From CAZGSG01 sp964528095 (lineage in GTDB: Bacteria > Bacteroidota > Bacteroidia > Chitinophagales > Chitinophagaceae): a DNA stretch of 20,874 nt. Location: positions 1 through 20,874 of the forward strand of contig CAZGSG010000082.1 in the NCBI GenBank assembly GCA_964528095.1. Reading direction: 5' to 3'. Below, piece after piece: positions 7,174 through 15,376 of the stretch (positions are counted from its first letter, which is position 1; each line of letters begins with the position of its first letter). A program made the position numbers and the translations under genes. The notes beneath the pieces are model-generated. The model did no database searches. It saw only the letters and a program-made list of their open reading frames with translations, and was not told the origin of the DNA.

Positions 7174-7779
7174 ATGAACGCTGATTATTACACGACGATC
7201 GACAAAACAGCTACGGCTGAATTTAAAGACAGGGGCAGCAAATTTATCGCATATACATTTCCTGTGAATGATGTGAAAGATTTCAAAGAAGTACTGGCCA
7301 ATCTTAAAAAGGAACATCCGAAAGCAGTGCATCATTGTTTTGCTTACCGGCTTGGATTGGATGGCTCCAATTTCAGGGTCAGCGATGATGGAGAACCTTC
7401 AGGATCGGCTGGGAGGCCCATCCTGGGACAGATCGATAGCAAGAATGTAACGAATATCCTTATTGTAGTGGTGAGATATTTCGGCGGCGTGCTATTAGGC
7501 GTGCCGGGTCTGATCAATGCATATAAAACAGTGGCTTCATTAGTATTGCAGGTAACCCCAATGGTGCAAAAACCCGTATTGGTAAATTACCGTCTACAGT
7601 TCGATTATATCCAGATGAACGATGTGATGACGATCATCAAACAGTTTGATTGTACTGTACTGAAACAGGAAACAAACCTGTTTTGCCTGGTTGAAACAGG
7701 CATACCCAAAAACAGGCTGGATGAAGTGCTATACAAATTCAAAGATATGAGGGATGTTGTGGCCGAAAAGATCAGTTGA
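7174..7779 (+). CDS. yigZ: YigZ/IMPACT family protein
   Basis: This 201-residue protein has an N-terminal IMPACT (UPF0029) domain and a small C-terminal DUF1949-type domain. The diagnostic segment is FRVSDDGEPSGSAGRPIL, followed by NILIVVVRYFGGVLLGVPGLI. The start region (FKDRGSKFIAYTFPV) and HHCFAYRLG also match. In eukaryotes IMPACT modulates GCN1/GCN2 signalling; the bacterial role is poorly known, and it is often annotated as a translation-associated regulator. The start is the first ATG giving the complete domain. It follows ribD in the same direction, and its end overlaps by 8 bp a decayed minus-strand frame. Confidence 0.92.
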   Translation: MNADYYTTIDKTATAEFKDRGSKFIAYTFPVNDVKDFKEVLANLKKEHPKAVHHCFAYRLGLDGSNFRVSDDGEPSGSAGRPILGQIDSKNVTNILIVVVRYFGGVLLGVPGLINAYKTVASLVLQVTPMVQKPVLVNYRLQFDYIQMNDVMTIIKQFDCTVLKQETNLFCLVETGIPKNRLDEVLYKFKDMRDVVAEKIS

Positions 7780-7960
7780 GTGATGCAGGGCTATTTCCTC
7801 TTTTTAATCCGAAGATCAACCATACAAATAGTTCTCCTGCTAAGAGATCACCCACTATCTCGCCCAATTGGTAAGCAGTCTTATCAGCCCTGCTTTTTTC
7901 TTCTGCAAAGGCAGGTATGCATGATCACAAAATAAGCAGTGTTGAACTATTTTTTTTCAT
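7772..7960 (-). pseudogene. Small secreted/membrane protein gene interrupted by an in-frame TGA
   Basis: On the minus strand an ATG at 7960 starts MKKNSSTLLIL, then TGA (7927-7925), then the same frame continues for 50 codons to a TGA at 7774-7772. The continuation begins SCIPAFAEEKSR, so the two parts together read as one Sec signal peptide split by a single stop. The rest contains a hydrophobic stretch (about LLAGELFVWLIFGLKR) suggesting a membrane segment. I do not recognise the family. The clean signal-peptide logic across the stop favours a recent nonsense mutation or a sequencing error. Readthrough is a less likely alternative. Confidence 0.42.
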
Positions 7961-8160
7961 TCTATGAATGATAAGTAAACTCTATTATGGTATATCCGTG
8001 AAAGGATAAGGCCCCGCCATTAAGATACCGATAACGCATATTATACAACTCCGGGATGCGGGTCGATGCTTACGATTACATTGTAGTTGCTCAATTGTGC
8101 AAAACCTGTAACGCTCATATTATATAAAAAACGTAACTTAAAAGGACTAAAGCTCTTTTT
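7961..8160. other. Spacer with no clear gene; short minus-strand frames only
   Basis: With the decayed ORF at 7772-7960, this completes the 381-bp gap between yigZ and the doxX-like gene. Two short minus-strand frames, 8041-8118 (25 codons) and 7962-8039 (25 codons), abut each other. The second ends one base before the ATG of the decayed small gene. They could be a frameshifted remnant, but they are too short to call. No convincing promoter for the downstream gene is seen. Confidence 0.3.
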
Positions 8161-8559
8161 ATGAATCAACACATTCTTTCCCGCATAGCCATTTGGCTAT
8201 TAGCCATCGTCATGCTGATATTCGGCATCCACCACTTCAGGCACCCGGAAAACATGTTGGTTTTTGTTCCAAATTACCTTCCCGGTGGCGTGATATGGGT
8301 CTACCTGGTTGGCGTTGCATTCATTCTTGCGGCATTGGCATTTATGGTTAACCGCTTTGTATCATTGGCTGGTTATTTATTGGCCGTATTATTATTAAGT
8401 TTTGTGGTGCTCGTTCACTGGCCCAATTATCGTGAATCGGGCGACCTTGAAATGCGTCAGCTGGCATTTGTCAGTATGCTGAAGGATACGGCGCTGGCTG
8501 CTTTTGCGATTTATATTGCCAGTAACACAAAACACCAGCGGCTTAACACTGTGGATTAG
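8161..8559 (+). CDS. DoxX-like small integral membrane protein
   Basis: This 132-residue hydrophobic protein has four predicted membrane helices: about 6-24, 44-62, 67-86 and 103-120. Its layout resembles the DoxX/DoxX-like family: a first helix running into IFGIHHFRHPENM, a loop VPNYLPGGVIWVYLVG, and a last loop with a HWPNYRES motif. Function is unknown; relatives range from quinol-oxidase subunits to uncharacterised membrane proteins. It stands alone, with a long spacer on each side. The ATG is preceded by an A/T-rich stretch without a Shine-Dalgarno sequence. Family assignment is moderately sure; no function is claimed. Confidence 0.75.
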   Translation: MNQHILSRIAIWLLAIVMLIFGIHHFRHPENMLVFVPNYLPGGVIWVYLVGVAFILAALAFMVNRFVSLAGYLLAVLLLSFVVLVHWPNYRESGDLEMRQLAFVSMLKDTALAAFAIYIASNTKHQRLNTVD

Positions 8560-9231
8560 AGAAACAGGAACAGGCTATTACATTATCTATCCGTATGCCG
8601 TAACTGGCACTATGGGATGACTATCGCATTAGCTAATGCCTGCGCTATTAAATTTACATTCCATCCTTGTTCTTTTTTGAATCCGTTACAGGACAAATGC
8701 ATGTTTCATCTCCTGATCGTTCGACTCGGACCTCAAGGTCTTTGGTAATAACGAGGATATATGCTTAAACTAGCATAAAAAAGAAGTGCTAACCTGCTCA
8801 GATAGGTTGAATTTTCTGGCTGAAGGCTGCCAGCTTTATGGCAGAAAATGAAAAAACGCTGAAAACAGGAGGATCCTGTCTCGCAAACCTGTATACTGTA
8901 AGGGCAACAAAAAAGATGCCCGTAAAAAAACTATTATTTTTTTTCTGCAGGTTACCCGGACCGCCTGAATAAAATAAAAGAAAAAAAAATCTGATATGTA
9001 GCTTTTTTCAATCGATTATGATGATGTTGATCGTAAGATTACGTGTTTATCACCGGATTATTTTTTTATCGAATAGTTATCCCCATGATGTTGATTGATA
9101 GTATTCTTAATAATAATCAATTTCTTTAATCTGAGGCATCATTGGCATAAAATTAGCAATTCATTTTGCCTGATTCCAAATCGTTAAAATCTGTATTCTT
9201 GTTCATCAAATAGGTTAAAGCTAATATTTCT
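8560..9231. other. 672-bp non-coding spacer with a cluster of small hairpins
   Basis: No convincing gene lies here. Between 8791 and 8921 there are consecutive potential stems: AACCT/AGGTT (8791-8808); CTGGC/GCCAG (8816-8833), competing with ATTTTCTG/CAGAAAAT (8811-8849) and CTGCCA/TGGCAG (8827-8844); ACAGGA-gga-TCCTGT (8865-8879); and GGGCA/TGCCC (8902-8921), the last followed by a T-rich run (8936-8944). A quasi-palindrome GACCTcaAGGTC sits at 8729-8740. About 300 bp of A/T-rich DNA then leads to the giant esterase gene. It may be a structured leader or a small RNA, but I recognise no known riboswitch. Confidence 0.3.
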
Positions 9232-12200
9232 ATGAGACACCTCTACAAGTCCATCTATGGCATGCTATTGTTATGCCTTATCGCTTCGGTATTTTTTCAG
9301 ACCGCATCCGCCCAGGTTCAAACTCCACGTTATGTTTCAATGACGGCCAATTCAAAAGGCTATTATGAATACCTTCCGCAGGGGTACGATCCAAACGGCA
9401 CGGCCACTTACCCGCTTCTTATTTTTATTCATGGCATGGGCGAAACCGGTGACGGTAGCGCGGCTTCTTTGCCTAAAGTCTTATACAATGGACCACCCAG
9501 GCTGATCAACCAGGGTATCTTTCCCACATCATTCACCGTAAATGGCCAAACGCATAAATTCATTGTCATATCTCCGCAGTTTGTAGGATGGCCCTTGCAT
9601 CCGGATATACAGGCCATCATTAATTACCTGGTGCAAAACTACCGGGTCAATACAAACCGGATTTATCTTACCGGTCTAAGTATGGGCGGTGGTGCCGTAT
9701 GGGATTATGCAGGAGAAAATACGACTTATGCAGGACGGCTTGCAGCGATCGTACCCGTTTGCGGCGCCTCATACCCGGAATATTCAAGAGCCCGTCATAT
9801 GGCGGAAGCTAACCTGCCGGTATGGGCTACACACAATGAACAGGATGGTACCGTTCCGGTATCATATACCAACGAGTACATCAGGCAGATCAATTTAGCA
9901 CCTGCTCCGAATCCTTTAGCAAAGAAAACCATCTGGCAGAGTTCTTCACATGATGCCTGGTCTAAAACATATGATCCGAACTACCGGGAAAATGGGATGA
10001 ATGTATATGAATGGATGTTGTCTTATCAACGTGGTGGTAGCAATCCGCCTCCGGTCAACCAATTGCCGGTAGCAAATGCAGGCGCTGATGTAAATATCAC
10101 TTTGCCGGCTAATTCCGTTCAACTGAATGGTAACGCCTCCTCAGATCCGGACGGGTCCATAAGCGCGTATAGCTGGGCCAGGGTATCCGGACCAACACAG
10201 TTTACGATCAACAATAGCAATATTGTCAATCCACTGCTGAGCAATCTTGCGGCGGGAACATATGTATTTCGGTTGACAGTTACCGATAATAGCGGTGCAA
10301 GCGCTACTGATGATATCACAATAAATGTTGCAGCAGCCAACCTGCCACCGGTAGCAAATGCCGGTGCTGATGTAAATCTAACCTTGCCTGCTAACTCCAC
10401 TCAATTGAATGGAAATGGTTCTTCGGATGCGGATGGTAGCATTGCCAGCTATAGTTGGGCAAGAGTATCTGGTCCAACGCAGTTCACGCTGAGCAATAGC
10501 GCCATTGTAAATCCACTACTCAGCAATCTGGCACAGGGGTCCTATGTATTCAGGTTAACAGTAACCGATAATAAAGGTGCAACAGCCACCGATGATCTGA
10601 CTATTAATGTAAATGCAGCTCCTAACCAGACTCCGGTAGCTAATGCAGGGGCAGATGTGAATCTTGTATTACCAGCCAACTCCACACAGTTGAATGGAAA
10701 TGGATCTTCGGATCCTGATGGTACGGTGACAGGATATAACTGGGCAAAAGTATCGGGCCCCACCCAATTCACGTTGAGCAATAGCGCTATTGTAAATCCA
10801 TTATTGAGCAACCTGGCACAGGGATCCTATGTATTCAGGTTAACAGTTACGGATAACAGAGGTGCAACAGCTACAGACGATATAACGATTAATGTAACAG
10901 CTGCCGCTAACCAGGCACCTACGGTGAATGCTGGTACGCCGCAGACCATCACCTTGCCTGTCAATAGCGTAACCGTGACAGCTACAGCCTCCGATCCTGA
11001 TGGTAGCATTGCTTCTTATATATGGACAAAAGTATCAGGCCCCGCTGCTGGAACGATTGTGAGTGCGGCACAGGCACAAACTTCTATTACTAATCTGACA
11101 GAAGGCAGTTATACGTTCCAGGTAAAAGTTACTGATAACAGTGGCGCTACTGCAACCAGCAATATTACAATTACTGTAAATGCAGCGGTTGTTGATCCTC
11201 CTCCAACCGGCGCAACCCGCTATATAAAAGTAAATGTATATGGAGGTCTCAATCCTTATAATAATAACGAATGGAATAACTGGAATACAGGATCGGCTAC
11301 ATCCAATATCGTGTCAGGTGCTTTCAAATACTCAGATGGTACAAACTCAGGAATAAGTGGAGTAATAAGCCAACAGGTCGCGATTTCAGACAATGCCTCC
11401 AATTATACAGGAGGAATGGCACCTGCAGAAGTGCTTCGTTATACCAGTTACGCTTCGGGTAACCGTTCATTGACCATCAATGGCCTCACACCTGCAAAAA
11501 CATACAGTCTTGAATTGTATGCGAGCCGTGTTATCAACGCAGGTGAAACGACGATCTATTCAGTCGGTTCTACTACGATCACTATCCAGAGTTATAATAA
11601 CCATGATAACAAAGCTGTATTTACTAGTATTGCAGCAGATGCGCAGGGAAGAATTGTAGTGAACATATCAAATGGTGTTTCATTTAACTATCTGAATGGA
11701 TTTATCCTTACGGAAAACAATGCTTCAGTACCTGTTAATCAACCACCGGTTGCAAACGCTGGTGCTGATGTAAACCTTACTCTACCGGCCAACTCTACCC
11801 AATTAAATGGAAATGGATCGGCTGATCCGGATGGCACCATTGCAGGTTATAGCTGGACAAGAGTATCTGGTCCCACACAGTTTACATTAAGCAATAGCGC
11901 CATTGTAAATCCATTATTGAGCAACCTGACACAGGGCTCCTATATATTCAGGCTGACTGTAACGGATAATAGTGGTGCAACGGCTACAGACGATATAACT
12001 ATTAATGTAGCAGCAGCGGCTAACCAGGTTCCTGTAGCAAACGCTGGTGCTGATGTAAACCTTACTCTACCGGCCAACTCTACCCAATTAAATGGAAATG
12101 GATCGGCTGATCCGGATGGCACCATTGCAGGTTATAGCTGGACAAGAGTATCTGGTCCCACACAGTTTACATTAAGCAATAGCGCCATTGTAAATCCATT

Positions 12201-13425
12201 ATTGAGTAACCTGGTACAGGGATCATATGTATTCCGGTTAACGGTTACAGATAACAGGGGCGCAACAGCTACAGATGATCTGACGATCAATGTCGCCGCG
12301 GCAGCTAATCAGGCACCTACAGTAAATGCAGGTACTGCTCAAACCATTACTCTTCCTGTCAATAGCGTGACGCTTACGGCCACAGGCGCTGATGCGGATG
12401 GTAGTATTGTATCCTATGCATGGATAAAACTCTCTGGCCCGGTCAGCAGTACTATCAATAGTCCCGCACAGGCGCAGACCACTGTCACTAATCTTACTGC
12501 CGGTACATATGTATTCCAGGTAAAGGTTACGGACAATAGCGGAGCTACTGCTACAGCTAATGTTACCATCGTGGTAAACGATGCGGTAATACCGCCTGCA
12601 AATACCACGAAGTATATAAAAGTAAATGTGTACGGAGGGCAGAACCCTTATAACAATAGCGAGTGGAATAACTGGAATACCTCTACAGCCACGAGTAATA
12701 TTGTTTCCAGTTTATTCAGGTATTCGGATGGCACCAGCTCAACCGTATACGCAACGCTTAGCAGCCAGATCGCTATTTCAGACAATGCGTCCAATTATAC
12801 AGGCGGTATGGCTCCGGCAGAAGTGTTGCGGTATACCAGCTACGCGTCCGGTATACGTGTGTTCACGATAAACGGTCTTACACCTTCAAAAGGATATAGC
12901 CTTGAGTTGTATGCAAGCCGCGTTATCAATGCGTCTGAAGTAACAACCTATACAATAGGACAGGTATCTGCCTCCGTGCAGACCTTCAATAACCATGATA
13001 AAAAAGCGATCTTCAATAATCTTACAGCGGATGCGCAGGGTCGTATAGTTGTTTCGATCAAAAATGAAGTAACATTCAATTACCTCAATGGATTTATTCT
13101 TACAGAGACAGCTGCTACCGGTGGAGCTCCGACTGCAAAACCTGAACCTGAACAACCGGTTACACAGAGCATTAAAAAGATGTTTACTGTTTACCCCAAC
13201 CCGGTGACCGACCAGTTCATGTTGCAGATGGATAACAGTGTGCGTGGCCAGGTAAAAATACAGGTAGCTGATGTTTCGGGCAGTGTGAAAAAGACATTTA
13301 GCCTGCGCAAGGAACAGGAGTTTGTACAAAAAAGCTTAAACATTGGAGACCTGTTAGCCGGTACCTATATTATAATAGTACAGTCTGGTGATTGGAGAGA
13401 GTCAATGAAGATTATCAAGTTATAG
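9232..13425 (+). CDS. Giant secreted esterase-like protein with PKD-type repeats and T9SS sorting domain
   Basis: This 1397-residue surface or secreted protein has a Sec signal peptide (1-27, ending ASA/Q). An alpha/beta-hydrolase domain (about 30-268) follows, with oxyanion-side IFIHGMG and the nucleophile elbow GLSMGG (Ser150); the probable triad partners are Asp205 (NEQDGTVPV) and His240 (SSSHDAW). It resembles CE1/PHB-depolymerase-like esterases. Then come PKD-like repeats of ~95 residues at about 276-369, 370-464, 465-559 and 560-655, a beta-rich module (about 663-828, opening YIKVNVYGG), three more repeats (836-930, 931-1025, 1026-1120), a second copy of the module (1126-1293), a Pro/Glu linker and a T9SS type A C-terminal domain (about 1315-1397, with VYPNPVTDQF and GTYIIIVQSG). 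The beta-rich modules may bind carbohydrate (malectin-like by feel). The likely substrate is an acylated polysaccharide or polyester; this is an inference. It is probably monocistronic with its own terminator. Confidence 0.9.
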   Translation: MRHLYKSIYGMLLLCLIASVFFQTASAQVQTPRYVSMTANSKGYYEYLPQGYDPNGTATYPLLIFIHGMGETGDGSAASLPKVLYNGPPRLINQGIFPTSFTVNGQTHKFIVISPQFVGWPLHPDIQAIINYLVQNYRVNTNRIYLTGLSMGGGAVWDYAGENTTYAGRLAAIVPVCGASYPEYSRARHMAEANLPVWATHNEQDGTVPVSYTNEYIRQINLAPAPNPLAKKTIWQSSSHDAWSKTYDPNYRENGMNVYEWMLSYQRGGSNPPPVNQLPVANAGADVNITLPANSVQLNGNASSDPDGSISAYSWARVSGPTQFTINNSNIVNPLLSNLAAGTYVFRLTVTDNSGASATDDITINVAAANLPPVANAGADVNLTLPANSTQLNGNGSSDADGSIASYSWARVSGPTQFTLSNSAIVNPLLSNLAQGSYVFRLTVTDNKGATATDDLTINVNAAPNQTPVANAGADVNLVLPANSTQLNGNGSSDPDGTVTGYNWAKVSGPTQFTLSNSAIVNPLLSNLAQGSYVFRLTVTDNRGATATDDITINVTAAANQAPTVNAGTPQTITLPVNSVTVTATASDPDGSIASYIWTKVSGPAAGTIVSAAQAQTSITNLTEGSYTFQVKVTDNSGATATSNITITVNAAVVDPPPTGATRYIKVNVYGGLNPYNNNEWNNWNTGSATSNIVSGAFKYSDGTNSGISGVISQQVAISDNASNYTGGMAPAEVLRYTSYASGNRSLTINGLTPAKTYSLELYASRVINAGETTIYSVGSTTITIQSYNNHDNKAVFTSIAADAQGRIVVNISNGVSFNYLNGFILTENNASVPVNQPPVANAGADVNLTLPANSTQLNGNGSADPDGTIAGYSWTRVSGPTQFTLSNSAIVNPLLSNLTQGSYIFRLTVTDNSGATATDDITINVAAAANQVPVANAGADVNLTLPANSTQLNGNGSADPDGTIAGYSWTRVSGPTQFTLSNSAIVNPLLSNLVQGSYVFRLTVTDNRGATATDDLTINVAAAANQAPTVNAGTAQTITLPVNSVTLTATGADADGSIVSYAWIKLSGPVSSTINSPAQAQTTVTNLTAGTYVFQVKVTDNSGATATANVTIVVNDAVIPPANTTKYIKVNVYGGQNPYNNSEWNNWNTSTATSNIVSSLFRYSDGTSSTVYATLSSQIAISDNASNYTGGMAPAEVLRYTSYASGIRVFTINGLTPSKGYSLELYASRVINASEVTTYTIGQVSASVQTFNNHDKKAIFNNLTADAQGRIVVSIKNEVTFNYLNGFILTETAATGGAPTAKPEPEQPVTQSIKKMFTVYPNPVTDQFMLQMDNSVRGQVKIQVADVSGSVKKTFSLRKEQEFVQKSLNIGDLLAGTYIIIVQSGDWRESMKIIKL
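11752..12206 (+). repeat. 170-bp perfect direct repeat inside the giant esterase gene
   Basis: Positions 11752-11921 and 12037-12206 are identical over 170 bases at an offset of 285 bp (95 codons, exactly one PKD-type repeat). They encode the cores of repeats 5 and 6. The other repeats of the same type differ at many silent sites, so this pair was duplicated or gene-converted recently. Confidence 0.9.
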
Positions 13426-13451
13426 ACCAGGGATTAAATCCTGATATTACT

Positions 13452-13477
13452 AAAGGGCCGGCATTGCCGGTCCTTTT
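13452..13477 (+). terminator. Strong hairpin terminator after the giant esterase gene
   Basis: AAAGGGCCGGC, loop ATT, GCCGGTCCTTT forms an 11-bp stem with one G-T pair, 26 bp after the stop and followed by T-rich DNA. This AAAGG...CCTTT layout is common for intrinsic terminators. It can also work on the opposite strand. Confidence 0.8.
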
Positions 13478-13502
13478 ATATTTAGTGATAAATTCCTTTT
13501 GT

Positions 13503-13732
13503 TTTTTAACACGGAGGGCACGGAAAAAATGGCTCATTCTTTCTGTTCGATAATCACTCTATCGCTGATTATTTACTCCCATTTGACCTCAAAATATGGA
13601 AACACGGAATACGCAGACGCTGCCTATTCCGTGCTTCCAATTCGGGTAGACGTATAACTTACTGTATAGGCCAGACATGTTATTCGAAAAGAAAGAATGA
13701 AATATTTTTTTCCGTGCCCTCCGTGTTAAAAA
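13503..13732. mobile_element. MITE-like palindromic element with ~50-bp terminal inverted repeats
   Basis: The left arm (13503-13553) and right arm (13681-13732) are near-perfect reverse complements. They share AACACGGAGGGCACGGAAA and, after a short divergent patch, CATTCTTTCT. The centre contains a second, self-complementary hairpin at 13598-13638. There is no ORF, so any movement would depend on a transposase in trans. No target-site duplication is evident. It fills the convergent spacer between the giant esterase and the minus-strand membrane protein. Confidence 0.65.
13598..13638. repeat. 41-bp central cruciform-capable hairpin
   Basis: The sequence is symmetric about base 13618: GGAA, CACGGAATA and GCAG pair with CTGC, TATTCCGTG and TTCC. 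Two single mismatches and a 3-nt loop remain. It echoes the CACGGA motif of the outer arms, so the whole element may be a nested palindrome. Confidence 0.75.
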
Positions 13733-13748
13733 GTAATTAAGGAAAAGT

Positions 13749-14327
13749 TCAATACCTCACCGATTCAATAATTCGCAACTGTTTCTCCCGGTAAGACATT
13801 CCAAGTATACATTTTGAAAAACCAGCGATCTCCAGGCAAACAAGTTCTCCGGCGGGGATACTATTGAAATCGTCCTGTTCTACCTGTAGCTGTTGTTGTT
13901 TTCTAATGGGAGTAGTAAGATAAAATTTACCAAATGCTTCCATAGACGTCTTTTCAGCCGCAAAATAAAGAAGGGTCTTCTTTTTTAGTTTAATGTCTTT
14001 GAGCACAGGAGCAAGATTCACTAAATAATAATGGATAAAAAAAAGAGTAAGCATAATGAAGAAAAAACCACATACATAGGGCGCCATCAATGCAAACCGT
14101 TCAACACCTTCTTCATCCAGCTCAACATGATGCAAGGAATTCTTTTTACGATTGATTACATCAACTCCATTTAACAATACAACCAGCAATACAAGTGATA
14201 AGGGGATATAAGCATAGAGGATATACCTGGTGAGTTTTTTCTTTCTTGTGTCCAGCTTAAATATGTCGGCGTCAGAAAGGGGAGATTCCCCGGTTTTCAC
14301 AACACGTTCAGCGATGAATTGGTTCAT
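13749..14327 (-). CDS. Uncharacterised two-helix membrane protein
   Basis: This 192-residue protein belongs to no family I recognise. The N-terminal ~33 residues are soluble and end in a basic cluster (DTRKKKLTR). The two membrane helices lie at about 34-53 (YILYAYIPLSLVLLVVLLNG) and 82-104 (APYVCGFFFIMLTLFFIHYY), separated by a short loop rich in charged residues. The C-terminal ~85 residues look like a small mixed alpha/beta domain (KFYLTTPIRK, GELVCLEIAGFSKCILGMS). With both termini probably cytoplasmic, it resembles small membrane proteins with a soluble sensory or regulatory tail. It starts 19 bp after the dehydrogenase gene on the same strand and is probably its operon partner. The start is the first ATG after that gene. 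Confidence 0.65.
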   Translation of the reverse strand: MNQFIAERVVKTGESPLSDADIFKLDTRKKKLTRYILYAYIPLSLVLLVVLLNGVDVINRKKNSLHHVELDEEGVERFALMAPYVCGFFFIMLTLFFIHYYLVNLAPVLKDIKLKKKTLLYFAAEKTSMEAFGKFYLTTPIRKQQQLQVEQDDFNSIPAGELVCLEIAGFSKCILGMSYREKQLRIIESVRY

Positions 14328-14346
14328 TTTAAATGGGGGATTGGCT

Positions 14347-15231
14347 TCAACTGAATTGTGGACTTACTATAAGGTCCTTACTACCCGCACTGTATTGATA
14401 AAATCCTTCCCCGGACTTTACGCCCAGTTTGCCCGCAACCACCATATTAACCAGTAGGGGACAGGGGGCATATTTGGGGTTGCCAAAGCCGTCATGCAAT
14501 ACTTTTAAAATGGAATGACATGTATCAAGCCCGATAAAATCCGCCAGTTGTAATGGCCCCATCGGGTGAGCCATCCCCAGTTTCATCACGGTATCGATAG
14601 ATTCCACGCCGGCTACACCTTCATACAGGCTATAGATCGCTTCATTGATCATCGGCATCAAAATCCTGTTGGCGATAAATCCTGGATAGTCGTTTACCAC
14701 GCAGGGGATCTTACCAAGCTTTTTACTCAGGTCCACGATCTTGTCTGTCACTTCTTTTTTGGTAGCATAGCCATTGATGATCTCTACCAGTTTCATCACC
14801 GGCACTGGATTCATAAAGTGCATACCGATCACCAGGGAAGGTCTTTTGGTAGCTGCTGCAATGCGGGTAATGGATATAGAAGAAGTATTTGTGGCGAGTA
14901 TACAGTTTTCGGGTGCGGCCTTATCTATTTGCTGAAATATCTTCAGCTTCAGGTCCGTGTTTTCTGTAGCGGCTTCCACCACCAGTCCGGCATCCTGTAC
15001 ACCGCTGCTGATATCGGTTGCCGTATGTATATTGGAAAGCGCTGCTTGTTTTTGTTCTTCGCTCACTGTTCCTTTTGACACCTGGCGATCGAAATTCTTG
15101 CCTATTGTTGCGATGGCTTTGTCCAGTTGTGGCTGTGATACATCGATCAACGTGACGTTAAAACCGCTTTGTGCAAAAACATGCGCAATTCCATTGCCCA
15201 TCGTACCGGCGCCAATTACAGAAATATTCAT
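14347..15231 (-). CDS. hbd: 3-Hydroxybutyryl-CoA dehydrogenase
   Basis: This NAD(P)-dependent dehydrogenase interconverts (S)-3-hydroxyacyl-CoA and acetoacetyl-CoA. An upstream in-frame ATG at 15297 would add 22 residues of non-family sequence. I chose the ATG at 15231, which gives a 294-residue protein beginning directly with MNISVIGAGTMGNGIAHVF, the Rossmann glycine-rich loop; the family is usually ~282-295. Other landmarks are ATNTSSISIT, the signature GMHFMNPVPVMKLVEII with the catalytic His, YPGFIANRILMPMINEA, and the helical C-domain HPMGPLQLADFIGLD. It probably serves fatty-acid or butyrate-type metabolism; no thiolase or crotonase is adjacent. It shares the strand with the downstream membrane protein gene. 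Confidence 0.93.
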   Translation of the reverse strand: MNISVIGAGTMGNGIAHVFAQSGFNVTLIDVSQPQLDKAIATIGKNFDRQVSKGTVSEEQKQAALSNIHTATDISSGVQDAGLVVEAATENTDLKLKIFQQIDKAAPENCILATNTSSISITRIAAATKRPSLVIGMHFMNPVPVMKLVEIINGYATKKEVTDKIVDLSKKLGKIPCVVNDYPGFIANRILMPMINEAIYSLYEGVAGVESIDTVMKLGMAHPMGPLQLADFIGLDTCHSILKVLHDGFGNPKYAPCPLLVNMVVAGKLGVKSGEGFYQYSAGSKDLIVSPQFS

Positions 15232-15267
15232 ATGGTGAGTTGAAAATTTGAGAGTTTGATACATGGT

Positions 15268-15297
15268 TTGCAGGGAATCATGAAAATCATCCTGCAA
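15268..15297 (-). other. Hairpin upstream of hbd
   Basis: TTGCAGG (15268-15274) pairs with CCTGCAA (15291-15297) around a 16-nt loop. It lies between the end of the carboxypeptidase-regulatory-like gene and the chosen hbd start. It could be an attenuator, an operator or a second terminator stem. Confidence 0.3.
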
Positions 15298-15305
15298 GGT
15301 TGAAT

Positions 15306-15330
15306 AAAGGCCGGCAATATCCGGTTCTTT
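15306..15330 (-). terminator. Probable terminator of the carboxypeptidase-regulatory-like gene
   Basis: AAAG-gCCGG, loop caatat, CCGGt-tCTTT forms a G/C-rich stem flanked by A and T runs, about 46 bp beyond the stop of the minus-strand gene. It has the same AAAG...CTTT style as the terminator at 13452. Confidence 0.5.
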
Positions 15331-15376
15331 AAGTTGAAAATAATGACCGCACTGTTCCCTGGTCAGCCTCCCGATC

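Noticed and set aside
8791..8921. A known riboswitch (TPP, cobalamin, SAM or c-di-GMP)
   Set aside because: None of the conserved core sequences of those classes could be found; only generic hairpins are present.
8838..8972. A 44-codon plus-strand ORF starting MAENEKTLKTGGSC in the 8560-9231 spacer
   Set aside because: It covers the hairpin cluster, has an A/T-driven Lys/Phe-rich end and no recognisable domain or signal peptide at its start; more likely a chance frame.
15232..15297. N-terminal extension of the hydroxybutyryl-CoA dehydrogenase from the ATG at 15297
   Set aside because: The extra 22 residues precede the Rossmann start and pass through a hairpin; the family begins at the ATG at 15231.
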